Source: Pseudoxanthomonas sp. PXM02
GTDB lineage: Bacteria; Pseudomonadota; Gammaproteobacteria; Xanthomonadales; Xanthomonadaceae
Assembly: GCF_014851805.1 (NCBI RefSeq)
Contig: NZ_JACVAK010000002.1
Span: forward strand, 620,001-684,000
Direction of reading: 5' to 3'
DNA: 64,000 bases
In this document: positions 17,968 to 29,510 of the stretch, piece after piece
How the letters are laid out: each line of letters opens with the position of its first letter
Position numbering within the stretch: the first letter of the stretch is position 1
Notes under the pieces: generated by a model
What the model was told of the DNA's origin: nothing
The model's input: only the letters and a program-made list of their open reading frames with translations
Database searches by the model: none
Program-made: the position numbers and the translations under genes

Positions 17968-19875
17968 ATGATCACGATCACGCTCCCCGACGGCAGCCGC
18001 CGCGAGTTCGAGAACCCCGTTTCCGTCATGCAGGTGGCGCAGTCCATCGGTGCCGGCCTGGCCAAGGCCACCGTGGCCGGTGCGGTCGACGGCGTGCTCG
18101 TCGATGCCAGCGACGTCATCGACCATGACGCGGCGCTGCGCATCATTACGCCGAAGGACGAGGAGGGCGTTGAGATCATCCGCCACTCCTGTGCGCACCT
18201 GGTCGGCCATGCGGTGAAGCAGCTGTATCCGGACGTGAAGATGGTCATCGGCCCGGTGATCGCCGAAGGCTTCTACTACGACATCTACAGCGAACGCCCG
18301 TTCACGCCGGAAGACCTGGCCGCAGTCGAGCAGCGCATGCAGGAGCTGATCGCGCAGGACTACGACGTCATCAAGAAAATGACGCCGCGCGCCGAGGTCG
18401 TAGAGGTATTCAAGTCCCGCGGCGAGGACTACAAGCTGCGCCTGATCGACGACATGGGTCCTGACGTCACGGCGATGGGGCTGTACTACCACCAGGAATA
18501 CGTGGACATGTGTCGCGGCCCGCACGTGCCGAACACGCGCTTTCTGAAGGCGTTCAAGCTGACGCGTATCTCCGGCGCCTACTGGCGCGGCGACGCCAAG
18601 AACGAGCAGCTGCAGCGCATCTACGGCACGGCCTGGGCCGACAAGAAGCAGCTGGAGGCGTACATCCAGCGCATCGAGGAAGCGGAGAAGCGCGACCACC
18701 GCAAGATCGGCAAGCAGCAGGAGCTGTTCCACCTGCAGGAAGAGGCGCCCGGCCTGGTGTTCTGGCACCCGAAGGGCTGGGCCATCTGGCAGGTGGTCGA
18801 GCAGTACATGCGCAAGGTCTATCGCGACAGCGGTTACCAGGAAGTGCGCTGCCCGCAGATCCTTGATGTGGCCCTGTGGAAGAAGTCCGGCCACTGGGAC
18901 AACTACAAGGAAAACATGTTCTTCAGCGAGTCGGAGAACCGCACCTACGCGGTCAAGCCGATGAACTGCCCCGGCCATGTGCAGGTGTTCAACCAGGGCC
19001 TGCACAGCTACCGCGACCTGCCGATCCGTTACGGCGAGTTCGGCGCCTGCCACCGCAACGAACCGTCGGGTGCGCTGCACGGCATCCTGCGCGTGCGCGG
19101 CTTCACCCAGGACGACGGCCACATCTTCTGCACGGAAGACCAGATCGAAGCCGAGGTGACCGCGTTCCACCAGCAGGCACTGAAGGTTTACTCGGACTTC
19201 GGCTTCGAGGACATCCAGATCAAGATCGCGCTGCGCCCGGAATCGCGCCTGGGTGACGACGCCACCTGGGACAAGGCCGAGGCCGCCCTTCGCGCCGCCC
19301 TGCGCAGCTGCGGGGTGGAATGGCAGGAGTTGCCGGGCGAGGGCGCCTTCTACGGCCCGAAGATCGAGTACCACCTGAAGGACGCCATCGGCCGGACCTG
19401 GCAGCTGGGCACGATGCAGGTCGACTTCATGATGCCGGGCCGCTTGGGCGCCGAGTACGTGGACGAGAACAGCCAGCGCCAGCACCCGGTCATGCTGCAC
19501 CGGGCCATCGTGGGCTCGATGGAGCGCTTCATCGGTATCCTGATCGAGCACCATGCTGGTGCGTTCCCGTCCTGGCTGGCCCCCCAGCAGGCGGTGGTGA
19601 TGAATATCACCGACGCCCAGGCCGATTATGTGGCCGAGGTCCGGAAAACCCTTGCAAATCAAGGCTTCCGGGTGGCGGCCGATTTGCGGAACGAGAAGAT
19701 CGGCTATAAGATTCGCGAGCACACGCTGCAGCGGGTGCCTTACCTGCTGGTGGTCGGCGACCGCGAGAAGGAAAATGGCGCCATCGCCGTGCGTACGCGT
19801 TCCGGTGAAGACCTGGGCAGCATGTCCGTTGCCGCCTTCGCCGAACGTTTGCGTAACGAGCACGCCGCGCAATAA
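17968..19875 (+). CDS. thrS: Threonine--tRNA ligase
   Basis: This 635-residue class II synthetase (E. coli 642) has an N-terminal TGS domain (about 1-62, [11 protein letters not shown]). An editing domain follows with [12 protein letters not shown] near 73 and the Cys/His cluster [13 protein letters not shown] near 180. The catalytic core has [12 protein letters not shown] (zinc Cys) and [19 protein letters not shown], and the anticodon-binding domain is C-terminal. The start ATG gives the family N-terminus MITITLP. It begins the conserved block thrS-infC-rpmI-rplT-pheST-ihfA. A hairpin with a T-run lies 64 bases upstream. Confidence 0.97.
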   Translation: MITITLPDGSRREFENPVSVMQVAQSIGAGLAKATVAGAVDGVLVDASDVIDHDAALRIITPKDEEGVEIIRHSCAHLVGHAVKQLYPDVKMVIGPVIAEGFYYDIYSERPFTPEDLAAVEQRMQELIAQDYDVIKKMTPRAEVVEVFKSRGEDYKLRLIDDMGPDVTAMGLYYHQEYVDMCRGPHVPNTRFLKAFKLTRISGAYWRGDAKNEQLQRIYGTAWADKKQLEAYIQRIEEAEKRDHRKIGKQQELFHLQEEAPGLVFWHPKGWAIWQVVEQYMRKVYRDSGYQEVRCPQILDVALWKKSGHWDNYKENMFFSESENRTYAVKPMNCPGHVQVFNQGLHSYRDLPIRYGEFGACHRNEPSGALHGILRVRGFTQDDGHIFCTEDQIEAEVTAFHQQALKVYSDFGFEDIQIKIALRPESRLGDDATWDKAEAALRAALRSCGVEWQELPGEGAFYGPKIEYHLKDAIGRTWQLGTMQVDFMMPGRLGAEYVDENSQRQHPVMLHRAIVGSMERFIGILIEHHAGAFPSWLAPQQAVVMNITDAQADYVAEVRKTLANQGFRVAADLRNEKIGYKIREHTLQRVPYLLVVGDREKENGAIAVRTRSGEDLGSMSVAAFAERLRNEHAAQ

Positions 19876-19923
19876 GGTTCCGGTCCGACATGGACCGGTG
19901 CACCCCTCCCTGGAGACTGCAAC

Positions 19924-20448
19924 ATCAGCACCCCTGACAACAAGCAAAACCGCAAGAACCACGAAATCCGCGTGCCGCGGGTACGCGTGATCGGTTCCGA
20001 TGGCGAGATGATCGGCGTGCTTACGCGCGACGAAGCCTTGGCCAAGGCGGAAGACGAAGGCCTGGATCTGGTCGAGATCCAGCCCAACGCCGAGCCGCCC
20101 GTCTGCAAGATCATGGACTTCGGCAAGTTCAAGTTCGAGATGCAGAAGAAGGCCAACGAGGCCAAGAAGAAGCAGAAGCAGGTCGAGATCAAGGAACTCA
20201 AGTTCCGCCCCGTTACCGACGAGGGCGACTACCAGATCAAGATGCGCAACATCCGCCGCTTCCTGGAAGAGGGCGACAAGGTCAAGGTCAACATCCGTTT
20301 CCGTGGCCGCGAGATGAGCCACCAGGAGCTGGGTCGCGAGATGGCGGCGCGCATCGAGGCCGAACTGGGCGACGAGATCGTCATCGAGTCCCGTCCGCGC
20401 CTGGAAGGCCGCCAGATGGTCATGATGATCGCGCCGAAGAAGAAGTGA
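19924..20448 (+). CDS. infC: Translation initiation factor IF-3, AUC start codon
   Basis: The 174-residue IF-3 reads M(AUC)[21 protein letters not shown], then the N-domain, a Lys-rich linker and the C-domain ending [18 protein letters not shown]. The start is the ATC at 19924 because CTGGAG at 19913-19918 is correctly placed before it and only this start restores the family N-terminus. The first standard start in frame is the GTG at 19972, 16 codons later and inside conserved sequence. Rare AUU or AUC starts on infC are the known basis of IF-3 autoregulation, since IF-3 rejects non-canonical starts. It lies 48 bases after thrS. Confidence 0.94.
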   Translation: MSTPDNKQNRKNHEIRVPRVRVIGSDGEMIGVLTRDEALAKAEDEGLDLVEIQPNAEPPVCKIMDFGKFKFEMQKKANEAKKKQKQVEIKELKFRPVTDEGDYQIKMRNIRRFLEEGDKVKVNIRFRGREMSHQELGREMAARIEAELGDEIVIESRPRLEGRQMVMMIAPKKK

Positions 20449-20482
20449 TCCCGGCCGCCTTCGGGCGCAGGATCCGCAGGAG

Positions 20483-20506
20483 GGGCGCCGCGAGGCGCCC
20501 TTGCTG
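20483..20506 (+). terminator. Hairpin after infC
   Basis: GGGCGCC at 20483-20489 pairs with GGCGCCC at 20494-20500 around a GCGA tetraloop. It is followed only by a weak T-rich stretch (TTGCTGTTT). It may partially terminate infC transcripts, given the separate promoter for rpmI just downstream. Confidence 0.55.
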
Positions 20507-20544
20507 TTTCCGGCAGCCGCCATCCGTTGGCTAAGTGGCCGGAT

Positions 20545-20728
20545 TTGCAAGAAAAAACGGCAGCGGGCATAATACGCGGCCCGGTACGCCGGGAGGCTGC
20601 TCGCAGCCGATGGACCCGTCGCTGGTTCCACTCTGGAATCAACGACTTACAAGCCGATATGGGCATGGATGGAAAGACCGCAAACGCGGCGCCCGGATCA
20701 GTGACATAAACCCGTCAAGGACATAGCA
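20545..20728 (+). promoter_or_regulatory. rpmI-rplT promoter and long leader
   Basis: TTGCAA (20545-20550), a 17-base spacer and CATAAT (20568-20573) form a good sigma-70 promoter with the GC-rich discriminator ACGCGGCCC. About 145 bases of leader precede rpmI. It contains two small hairpins, CCCGG-TACG-CCGGG near 20579-20592 and GGCTG-CTCG-CAGCC at 20595-20608. In E. coli L20 represses translation of rpmI-rplT by binding upstream RNA, and the leader here could serve the same purpose. Confidence 0.65.
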
Positions 20729-20926
20729 ATGCCCAAGATCAAGACCCACCGGGCGGCGGCGAAGCGTTTTCGCAAGACCGCATCCGGCAAGTTCAAGGCT
20801 GGCCACGCCAACCGTAGCCACATCCTCACCAAGAAGGCGACCAAGCGTAAGCGCGGCCTTCGTGCGACGAACATCATTCGCGCCGAAGACAGCGGCCGTT
20901 TGAACCGCATGCTTCCCTACCTCTGA
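20729..20926 (+). CDS. rpmI: 50S ribosomal protein L35
   Basis: This 65-residue, very basic protein has the L35 signature [21 protein letters not shown] at the N-terminus and ends [14 protein letters not shown] lies nine bases before the ATG. It is co-transcribed with rplT ten bases downstream. Confidence 0.97.
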   Translation: MPKIKTHRAAAKRFRKTASGKFKAGHANRSHILTKKATKRKRGLRATNIIRAEDSGRLNRMLPYL

Positions 20927-20936
20927 GGACTGAGAC

Positions 20937-22425
<1,489 letters not shown>

Positions 22426-22495
22426 CCCTTCGCTGCATCACGACATCTGACCCACGACGACGGCGGGCCGAGGCTCGCCCTACGGATCACGAACC

Positions 22496-24889
22496 ATGAA
22501 GTTCTCTGAAAACTGGCTGCGCAGCCACGTCCCCACCCCGGCCACCCGCGATGAACTGTCCGCGACGCTGACCGCGATCGGCCTGGAGGTCGAAGAGGTC
22601 ACCGCGCTGGGCGATGGTCTGGCGAACGTGGTCGTGGCGCGCATCGTCGAATGCGCCAAGCATCCCGAAGCCGACCGCCTGCAGGTCTGCCAGGTCGATG
22701 CGGGGCAGGGCGGTCTGCTGCAGATCGTCTGTGGCGCACCGAATGCGCGCCCCGGTCTTCTGGCGCCCCTGGCGATGGTCGGCGCGAATGTCGGCGGCAT
22801 CGCCATCAAGGCGGCCAAGCTGCGCGGCGTCGAGTCCAACGGCATGCTCTGCTCGGCCAAGGAGCTGGGCATCGACGCCGACGCGTCGGGCCTGCTCGAA
22901 CTGCCGGCCAACGCGCCGGTCGGCTCGCCCATTGCCGATTACCTGCAGCTTCCCGATGCCAGCATCGAGATCAAGCTGACGCCGAACCGTGCGGATTGCT
23001 TCAGCGTGCGCGGCATCGCCTACGATGTGGCGGCCTCTTTGGGCAGCGAAGTGAAGCCGTTCGACACCACGCCGGTGCCGGCGCAGAGCCCGTCCGTCCT
23101 GAGCGTGGAGCTCGAGGCTGGTGCGCGCGTGCCGCGCTTCGCGGGCCGCGTGATCGAAGGTGTGGACGCCACCGCGCCGTCGCCGGTGTGGATGGTCGAG
23201 CGTCTGCGCCGCAGTGGCGTGCGTCCCATCAGCTTCCTGGTCGACGTCACCCAGTACGTGATGCTGGAGTTGGGGCAGCCCATGCATGCCTTCGACAAGG
23301 ACACGCTGGAAGGCGGCATCGTCGTGCGCCCCGCGCGCAAGGACGAGACGGTGGCGTTGCTGGATGGCCGCACCGTGACGCTCGATGACGGTTTCCTGGT
23401 CGTCTCCGATGGCCGTGGCGGTCGCGCTGCGCGTGCCGTTGCGCTGGGCGGGATCATGGGCGGACTCGATACCAAGGTCACCGACACGACCCGCAACGTG
23501 TTCCTGGAAGCCGCGCACTGGATTCCGTCGGCGATCATCGGCCGCAGCCGCAAGCTCGGCCTGCACACGGATGCCGGCCATCGCTTCGAGCGTGGCGTGG
23601 ATCCTGAGCTGCCGCGCATCGCGGTGGAATACGCGACCCGCCTGATCCTCGACGTCGCCGGTGGCGTCCCCGGCCCGACGACCGAGGCCGTGCTGTCCGA
23701 ACATCTGCCCAAGCCGACGGCGATCCTGCTGCGCCGCGCACGCGTCGCGCGCGTGCTGGGTGTTGAAATCCCGGATGCGGAGATCGAGCGCATCCTGCGT
23801 GCGCTGGGCCTGCAGGCGGCTGCCGTCGCCGAGGGCTGGAGCGTCGTCGCGCCGAGCCGCCGCTTCGACATCGCGATCGAGGAAGACCTGATCGAGGAAC
23901 TGGCGCGCATCCATGGCTACGACCGCGTGCCGACCACGCTGCCGGGCGGCGCAACCCGCGTTGCCGCCCCCAGCGAAACGCGCGTCGAGGAGGGCGTCGT
24001 ACGTCGCCAGTTGGCGGCGCGGGACTACTTCGAGACGGTCAACTTCGCGTTCGTCGATGCGCAATGGCTGGCGCAGTGGGGTGCCGCGGACGGCGCCGTG
24101 CCGCTGGCGAATCCGCTGAGCGCCGAACTGGCGATCATGCGCACGCAGCTGTTGCCGGGCGTCGTGGCGGCCCTGCAGCGCAATGCCGCGCGCCAGGCCG
24201 GTCGCGTGCGTCTGTTCGAGATCGGCAATGTGTTCCGCGCGCCGTCGCAGGCCGGCGAAGCGCCCGTTGAATCGCTGCGCATTGCCGCCGCGATCACCGG
24301 TGAGGCCTTGGCCGAGCAATGGGGCATGCCCACGCGCAAGGCGGACTTCCACGACCTCAAGGGCGACCTGGAAAGCGTGGCTGCGCTGGCGGGTACCGTG
24401 CTGGAGTTCCGTCCGTCACAGGCGAGCCAAGGGCATCCTGGGCGCTCGGCCGATGTGTATCGCGATGGCGAGCGCATCGGCTGGATCGGACAGTTGCATC
24501 CGCGGTTGCAGCGCCAGCTGGACCTCGACGCCGATGTGATGGCGTTCGAACTGGACCTGGCACCGCTGACCGTGCGTGCGCTGCCGCGCGCGGCGGAGCT
24601 GTCCCGGTACCCGTCCGTCCGCCGGGACCTCGCGTTCGTCGTGGCCGAAGACGTGTCGTGGGCTGCATTGGCCGATACGGTCAAGGCCGCTGCGGGCCCG
24701 TTGCTGCGTGATGTCCAACTGTTCGACCGCTACGTCGGGCAAGGTGTCGAATCCGGTCAAAAGAGTCTCGCTATGGGCTTGATTTTGCAGGACAACTCAC
24801 GCACTCTCACGGAGAGCGACGTGGCGCAGACAGTGGCGGCCGTCGTGGCCGCGATCGACGACGCGCATGGCGCGAAGATCCGCGGATGA
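22496..24889 (+). CDS. pheT: Phenylalanine--tRNA ligase beta subunit
   Basis: This 797-residue subunit (E. coli 795) starts with the family N-terminus MKFSENWLRSHV. An EMAP-II-like tRNA-binding domain lies near 40-150 (ECAKHPEADRLQVCQVD). The editing B3/B4 domain includes MHAFDKDTLEG, a B5 domain precedes the catalytic-like core, and a C-terminal ferredoxin-like anticodon domain contains SRYPSVRRDLAFVV. The ribosome-binding site is weak (ACGGA), so expression may lean on coupling to pheS. Confidence 0.97.
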   Translation: MKFSENWLRSHVPTPATRDELSATLTAIGLEVEEVTALGDGLANVVVARIVECAKHPEADRLQVCQVDAGQGGLLQIVCGAPNARPGLLAPLAMVGANVGGIAIKAAKLRGVESNGMLCSAKELGIDADASGLLELPANAPVGSPIADYLQLPDASIEIKLTPNRADCFSVRGIAYDVAASLGSEVKPFDTTPVPAQSPSVLSVELEAGARVPRFAGRVIEGVDATAPSPVWMVERLRRSGVRPISFLVDVTQYVMLELGQPMHAFDKDTLEGGIVVRPARKDETVALLDGRTVTLDDGFLVVSDGRGGRAARAVALGGIMGGLDTKVTDTTRNVFLEAAHWIPSAIIGRSRKLGLHTDAGHRFERGVDPELPRIAVEYATRLILDVAGGVPGPTTEAVLSEHLPKPTAILLRRARVARVLGVEIPDAEIERILRALGLQAAAVAEGWSVVAPSRRFDIAIEEDLIEELARIHGYDRVPTTLPGGATRVAAPSETRVEEGVVRRQLAARDYFETVNFAFVDAQWLAQWGAADGAVPLANPLSAELAIMRTQLLPGVVAALQRNAARQAGRVRLFEIGNVFRAPSQAGEAPVESLRIAAAITGEALAEQWGMPTRKADFHDLKGDLESVAALAGTVLEFRPSQASQGHPGRSADVYRDGERIGWIGQLHPRLQRQLDLDADVMAFELDLAPLTVRALPRAAELSRYPSVRRDLAFVVAEDVSWAALADTVKAAAGPLLRDVQLFDRYVGQGVESGQKSLAMGLILQDNSRTLTESDVAQTVAAVVAAIDDAHGAKIRG

Positions 24890-24945
24890 ACGGTATGAAG
24901 GCAGTGGCAAGGCCGGCGACGGCCGCAATGGGGACGCAGTAATCC

Positions 24946-25245
24946 ATGGCATTGACGAAGGCGGAGATGGCCGAACGTCTGTTCGACGAGGTCGGCCTGA
25001 ACAAGCGCGAGGCGAAGGAATTCGTCGACGCGTACTTCGACGTGCTGCGCGAGGCCCTGGAGCAGGGCCGGCAGGTGAAGCTGTCGGGGTTCGGCAATTT
25101 CGACCTGCGCCGCAAGAACCAGCGCCCCGGCCGCAACCCGAAGACCGGTGAGGAGATCCCGATCTCGGCACGGACGGTGGTGACCTTCCGGCCGGGCCAG
25201 AAACTCAAGGAGCGGGTGGAAACATATGCTGGATCCGGGCAGTAA
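24946..25245 (+). CDS. ihfA: Integration host factor alpha subunit
   Basis: The 99-residue HU/IHF-family DNA-bending protein starts [28 protein letters not shown]. It carries the family signature [22 protein letters not shown] on the beta-arm, with the intercalating Pro. IHF is a heterodimer with IhfB and bends DNA sharply at promoters, origins and recombination sites. Its place directly after pheT is as in E. coli. Its 3' end overlaps the MerR gene by 20 bases. Confidence 0.97.
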   Translation: MALTKAEMAERLFDEVGLNKREAKEFVDAYFDVLREALEQGRQVKLSGFGNFDLRRKNQRPGRNPKTGEEIPISARTVVTFRPGQKLKERVETYAGSGQ

Positions 25246-25582
25246 CCGCGAGCTTCCGCCGATTCCGGCCAAACGCTACTTCACCATCGGTGAGGTTAGC
25301 GAGCTGTGCGACGTCAAGCCGCACGTACTGCGGTACTGGGAGACCGAGTTTCCCAGCCTGGAACCGGCCAAGCGCCGCGGCAACCGTCGCTACTACCAGC
25401 GCCATGACGTGCTGATGGTGCGCCAGATCCGCGGGCTGCTGTACGAACAGGGCTACACCATCGGCGGTGCGCGCCTGCGCCTGGAGGGCGAGGGTGCGAA
25501 GCAGGAATCCGCGATGAGCGCGCAGATCGTGCGCCAGGTGCGGATGGAGCTGGAAGAAATCCTGCAGTTGCTGCGCCGGTGA
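25226..25582 (+). CDS. MerR-family transcriptional regulator
   Basis: The 118-residue protein has an N-terminal winged helix, [26 protein letters not shown] (about 17-42), [16 protein letters not shown] and the coiled-coil start. There are no C-terminal Cys or ligand domain as in metal sensors. MerR proteins of this short type sit next to ihfA in many gammaproteobacteria. Their target is not evident from sequence. It overlaps the end of ihfA and is probably co-transcribed. Confidence 0.9.
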   Translation: MLDPGSNRELPPIPAKRYFTIGEVSELCDVKPHVLRYWETEFPSLEPAKRRGNRRYYQRHDVLMVRQIRGLLYEQGYTIGGARLRLEGEGAKQESAMSAQIVRQVRMELEEILQLLRR

Positions 25583-25625
25583 TGCCCCACGGCGCTCCTG
25601 CTGGGAGTCGCCGAGGAAATCCGGC

Positions 25626-25631
25626 TATAAT
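25626..25631 (+). promoter_or_regulatory. -10 element of the tRNA-Pro promoter
   Basis: A perfect TATAAT is followed by the GC-rich discriminator GCGCGGCCC, almost the same as at the rpmI promoter (ACGCGGCCC). The tRNA begins 37 bases downstream. No good -35 is seen at 16-18 bases upstream. Confidence 0.6.
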
Positions 25632-25664
25632 GCGCGGCCCGTCGAAAGGCGGGCCGATCCGCGA

Positions 25665-25745
<81 letters not shown>

Positions 25746-25761
25746 ATCGCGGTTCGACATC

Positions 25762-25789
25762 AAGCCCACGCCGATGCGTGGGCTTTTTT
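25762..25789 (+). terminator. Terminator of tRNA-Pro
   Basis: AAGCCCACGC (25762-25771) pairs perfectly with GCGTGGGCTT (25776-25785) around CGAT, followed by a T-run. Confidence 0.92.
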
Positions 25790-25814
25790 GTGCCCGTCAC
25801 GTGCAGGAACGCCG

Positions 25815-26285
25815 ATGCAGCCCATGACCGAAGCGCTGATCCGTGACCTGCAGCTGGCGCCGCACCCTGAGGGCGGGTACTTCCGGCGCGTCTACGAATC
25901 CGCCAAGCGCACCGAGGTCAATGGCATCGAGCGTCCCGCGCTCACTGCGATCAAGTTCCTGTTGCCGGAGGGCGTGGTGACACGTTGGCATCGCGTCGAT
26001 GCCACCGAGGTCTGGGACTGGCATGACGGCAGCCCGATGGAGCTGTCGATGTTCGATCCCGACCAGCGCACGCTGACCCGCGTGCAACTGGACACGTCCG
26101 CGCGCGGGGGGCAGTCCAATCAGGTGGTACCGGCCGGCATCTGGCAGAGCGCACGCACGCTGGGCACGTACACGCTGGTCGACTGCTCGGTGTCACCGGG
26201 TTTCAGCTGGCAGGGATTCGAGCTGATGCAGAGCGGCAGCGATGTCGCGCGTACGCTGCGCGAAGCGGGCGGCAAGGTCGCCTGA
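25815..26285 (+). CDS. Cupin-like protein of the DUF985 family
   Basis: This 156-residue single-domain cupin has the family opening LAPHPEGGYFRRVYES (about residues 15-30). FLLPEGVVTRWHRVDATEVWDWHDG carries the first metal-type motif, and GIWQSARTLGTYTLVDCSVSPGF the second. Members include yeast YML079w; no reaction is established. The ATG at 25815 follows AGGAAC; 25824 is an alternative. It lies just after the tRNA-Pro terminator, apparently monocistronic. Confidence 0.85.
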   Translation: MQPMTEALIRDLQLAPHPEGGYFRRVYESAKRTEVNGIERPALTAIKFLLPEGVVTRWHRVDATEVWDWHDGSPMELSMFDPDQRTLTRVQLDTSARGGQSNQVVPAGIWQSARTLGTYTLVDCSVSPGFSWQGFELMQSGSDVARTLREAGGKVA

Positions 26286-26374
26286 ACCGATCCCCCACGG
26301 CGTCACCGCGACGTGTGCGTCTGCGGGTTTAGCGCGGGCACACTCTGGTGATTCTTCTGCATGGAGCTGCCGGA

Positions 26375-27412
26375 ATGCGTCTGCCGCTTTACGGAGTGTT
26401 GTGCTGCCTGTCGTTGTTGATCGCGCCGATATCCGTCGTGGCGCAGGAGGCTGCTGCGGTGATGGATCCGCCGTCCGCCGATGCGGAAGGCGTGATCGAC
26501 ATGGATGCCGTGGTCGTGGCCGGCGTGCAGCCGGGTCCGGGACTGTGGAAGGTGCGGCACGGCGACCATCTGCTGTACATCCTGGGCACGCAATCACCCT
26601 TGCCCAAGAACATGACGTGGCGCTCCGACGACGTCACCCAGGTATTGCAACTCACGGACGAAGTACTGGGTTCGCCTAACGTCACCGTGGACGCCGACGT
26701 GGGTTTCTTCGGCAGGTTGACGCTGCTGCCTTCCGCGTTGAAGGCATCCAAGAATCCGGACGGCCAGAAGCTGCAGGATGTTCTGCCCGCGGATGTCTAT
26801 GCCCGCTGGAGCGTCCTGAAGCGACGCTACATGGGACGGGATGGCGGTGTCGAAAAGAAGCGCCCAGTGATTGCCGCGTACCAGCTTTACATCGAAGCCT
26901 TGTCGGACACCGGCCTGCGCGAGGGGGGCGTCATCGGTCCCGTGATCGACGCAGCATTGAAGCAGCGGAAAATGAAGCGGACGCCGACGTCGCTGAAGAT
27001 CAAGCTGGACGATCCGCGCTCCGCACTGGCGGACTTCCGGAATGAAACCTTGAAGCCCGAAGACCTCGCGTGTTTCAGCAAGACGCTCGATGTCATCGAA
27101 AGCGATCTCCCGCAGGTCGCTGCTCGCGCCAATGCATGGGCGGTCGGCGACTGGCCTGCACTGCGGTCCGGCGCACGCCAGGACTGGCAGCAGGCGTGTG
27201 CTTCAGCCTGGTTCAATACCGAGACGGCGCGCAAGCGCGGCATCTCCGATATCGAGGTGCGCATGCAGAAGCACTGGATGGAGATCGCCGAAGGCTCGCT
27301 ACGGAAGAACCGGATCACCTTCGCCACGTTGCCGGTCTGGCAACTGGTCAAGCCGGATGGCTACCTGGCAGCCCTGCAGGCCAAGGGCTACGAGGTCGAA
27401 GCGCCGGAGTGA
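26375..27412 (+). CDS. Secreted TraB/GumN-like protein
   Basis: The 345-residue protein has a signal peptide ending near ISVVA|Q (about residue 25). The TraB/PrgY-like region opens with LWKVRHGDHLLYILGTQSPLPKNMTW. Proteins of this family usually carry GTxH at this position; here it is GTQ. A four-helix region and a C-terminal TLPVWQLVKPDGYLAALQAKGYEV follow. Family members act as proteases or pheromone-binding proteins in other organisms; no function can be assigned here. The ATG has GGAG eight bases upstream. The gene converges with dxs. Confidence 0.75.
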   Translation: MRLPLYGVLCCLSLLIAPISVVAQEAAAVMDPPSADAEGVIDMDAVVVAGVQPGPGLWKVRHGDHLLYILGTQSPLPKNMTWRSDDVTQVLQLTDEVLGSPNVTVDADVGFFGRLTLLPSALKASKNPDGQKLQDVLPADVYARWSVLKRRYMGRDGGVEKKRPVIAAYQLYIEALSDTGLREGGVIGPVIDAALKQRKMKRTPTSLKIKLDDPRSALADFRNETLKPEDLACFSKTLDVIESDLPQVAARANAWAVGDWPALRSGARQDWQQACASAWFNTETARKRGISDIEVRMQKHWMEIAEGSLRKNRITFATLPVWQLVKPDGYLAALQAKGYEVEAPE

Positions 27413-27433
27413 TGCCGGCAACGGCGGCGCGAC

Positions 27434-29368
27434 TCAGCCTGCGGCGGTCAGCGGCGGCTGGGTAGCTGCCAGGGCAGGCCAGCGCTTCAACACACTGGCG
27501 CGAATGCCGGCCGCATCGATGCCGGCTTCGACCAGCAGGTCTTCGCGGCTGGCGTGGTGCTGGAACTCGTCCGGCAGGCCCAGGTGCAGCACCGGCAGCG
27601 ACAGGTCTTCGGCATTGAGCAGTTCGGTGACACCGGAGCCTGCGCCACCCATCACCACGTTGTCTTCGATGGTGACGAAGCCCTGGTGGGTCCTGGCCAG
27701 TTCTACGATCAGGTCGCGGTCCAGCGGCTTCACGAAGCGCATGTTCACCACGCTCAGGCCCAGCTCGCGCCCCACTTGTTCGGCCGCCGCAACTGTGGAG
27801 CCAAAGGCGAGCAGCGCCACGCGGCTGCCGCGGACACGCAGGTCGGCCTTGCCGATTGGCAGCGTGTCCAGCGAGGACTGCAATGCGACGCCGGGACCGG
27901 TGCCGCGCGGGTAGCGCACCGCGGCCGGACCGTTGAAGTGGTAGCCGGTGCTCAGCATCTGCCGGCATTCGTTCTCGTCGGCCGGGGCCATTACCACCAT
28001 GTGTGGCACGCAACGCAGGTAGCTGAGGTCAAGGTTGCCGGCATGGGTGGCGCCGTCCGGGCCGACCACGCCGCCGCGGTCGATGGCGAACAGCACGTCC
28101 AGCTTCTGGATGGCGACGTCGTGCACCAACTGGTCGTAACCGCGCTGCAGGAACGTCGAGTAGATCGCGACCACCGGTTTGCTGCCTTCGCAGGCCATGC
28201 CGGCCGCCAGCGTCACCGCATGCTGTTCGGCGATGGCGACGTCGAAGTAGCGCTCCGGGTACTCCTTGCTGAAGCGCACCAGGCCCGAGCCTTCACGCAT
28301 TGCCGGGGTGATGCCCAGCAACTTCGGTTCGGCCGCGGCCATGTCGCACAGCCAGTCGCTGAAGATGTCGGTGTAGGTCGGCTTCTTCGCGCCGCCCTTG
28401 CTGACGAGGCCTTTCTCCGGATCGAACGGACCGACCGCGTGGTAGCCGATCTGGTCGCCTTCGGCCAGTTCGTAACCCTTGCCCTTGGTCGTCAGGATGT
28501 GGAGCAACTGCGGACCCTTGAGGGTCTTCAACGTCTTCAGCGCGCCGACCAAGGCCTCGACGTCATGACCGTCGATCGGGCCGGTGTAATGGAAGCCCAT
28601 CTGCTCGAACAGCGTGGACGGCACGAACATGCCCTTCCAGTGTTCTTCCCAGCGGCGCATGAAGCGGGCCGGCGGCTTCTTCTTGTCGCCCAGCAGTTTC
28701 TTGCCGCCCTCACGCAGCGCGTTGAGCGTGCGGCTGCTGCTGAGGCGGCCCAGCATCTTGGTCAGACCGCCGACATTCTCGGAGATCGACATCTGGTTGT
28801 CGTTGAGGATCACCAGCAGATTCGGTTCCGGCTCCATGCCACCGGCGTGGTTCAGCGCTTCGAACGCCATGCCGGCGGTCATCGCCCCGTCGCCGATCAC
28901 GGCGACCACCTTGCGATCATCGCCCTGCTGCTGCAGCGCGATCGCCATACCCAGCGCGGCGGAGATCGAGGTGGACGAATGACCCACGCCGAAGGTGTCG
29001 TACTCGCTTTCCTCGCGCTTCGGGAACGGCGCCACGCCGTCCTTCTGCTTCACCGTGTGGATGGTGTCGCGGCGGCCCGTCAGGATCTTGTGCGGGTAGG
29101 TCTGGTGGCCGACGTCCCATACCAGGCGGTCGCGCGGGGTGTCGAACAGGTAGTGCAGGGCGACCGTCAGTTCGATCACGCCCAGGCCCGCGCCGAAATG
29201 TCCGCCGCTCTTGCCGACCGACTCGATCAGGTAGCCCCGCAGTTCCTCGGCGATGGCAGGCAGTTCGGATTCATCGAACTGGCGCAGGTCGGCCGGGACG
29301 TGGATGCGGGACAGGCGGGGATAGCGGTCGGGGGCGATCATCGGGCTGGAATTGGTCTGGCCCGCCAT
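27434..29368 (-). CDS. dxs: 1-deoxy-D-xylulose-5-phosphate synthase
   Basis: This 644-residue thiamine-diphosphate enzyme makes DXP from pyruvate and glyceraldehyde 3-phosphate, the entry step of the MEP isoprenoid pathway and a source of thiamine and pyridoxal precursors. Visible are [33 protein letters not shown], the ThDP motif [18 protein letters not shown] with [12 protein letters not shown], and the transketolase-like [18 protein letters not shown]. The ATG at 29368 is preferred because GGGGGGAAA lies just upstream; an ATG at 29341 would give the shorter N-terminus found in relatives. The gene appears monocistronic. Confidence 0.96.
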   Translation of the reverse strand: MAGQTNSSPMIAPDRYPRLSRIHVPADLRQFDESELPAIAEELRGYLIESVGKSGGHFGAGLGVIELTVALHYLFDTPRDRLVWDVGHQTYPHKILTGRRDTIHTVKQKDGVAPFPKREESEYDTFGVGHSSTSISAALGMAIALQQQGDDRKVVAVIGDGAMTAGMAFEALNHAGGMEPEPNLLVILNDNQMSISENVGGLTKMLGRLSSSRTLNALREGGKKLLGDKKKPPARFMRRWEEHWKGMFVPSTLFEQMGFHYTGPIDGHDVEALVGALKTLKTLKGPQLLHILTTKGKGYELAEGDQIGYHAVGPFDPEKGLVSKGGAKKPTYTDIFSDWLCDMAAAEPKLLGITPAMREGSGLVRFSKEYPERYFDVAIAEQHAVTLAAGMACEGSKPVVAIYSTFLQRGYDQLVHDVAIQKLDVLFAIDRGGVVGPDGATHAGNLDLSYLRCVPHMVVMAPADENECRQMLSTGYHFNGPAAVRYPRGTGPGVALQSSLDTLPIGKADLRVRGSRVALLAFGSTVAAAEQVGRELGLSVVNMRFVKPLDRDLIVELARTHQGFVTIEDNVVMGGAGSGVTELLNAEDLSLPVLHLGLPDEFQHHASREDLLVEAGIDAAGIRASVLKRWPALAATQPPLTAAG

Positions 29369-29510
29369 TTTCCCCCCGTTGTGTGAAGCGGGGCAAGCAA
29401 AGGGGTGAAGCGGGCGCGGGCGGAGCGTCCGTGGTTCAGGAAATCCTGACGGCACCACGCGGCCCCGCCGGCCGGCGCATGCGCCGGAAGGGCGTCCTGA
29501 CGGCAATGGA

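Noticed and set aside
17836..20631. Long minus-strand frame opposite thrS and infC, and similar ones opposite pilY1, pheT, dxs, htpG and ggt
   Set aside because: All lie antisense to clearly recognisable genes and translate into compositionally biased, domain-less protein.
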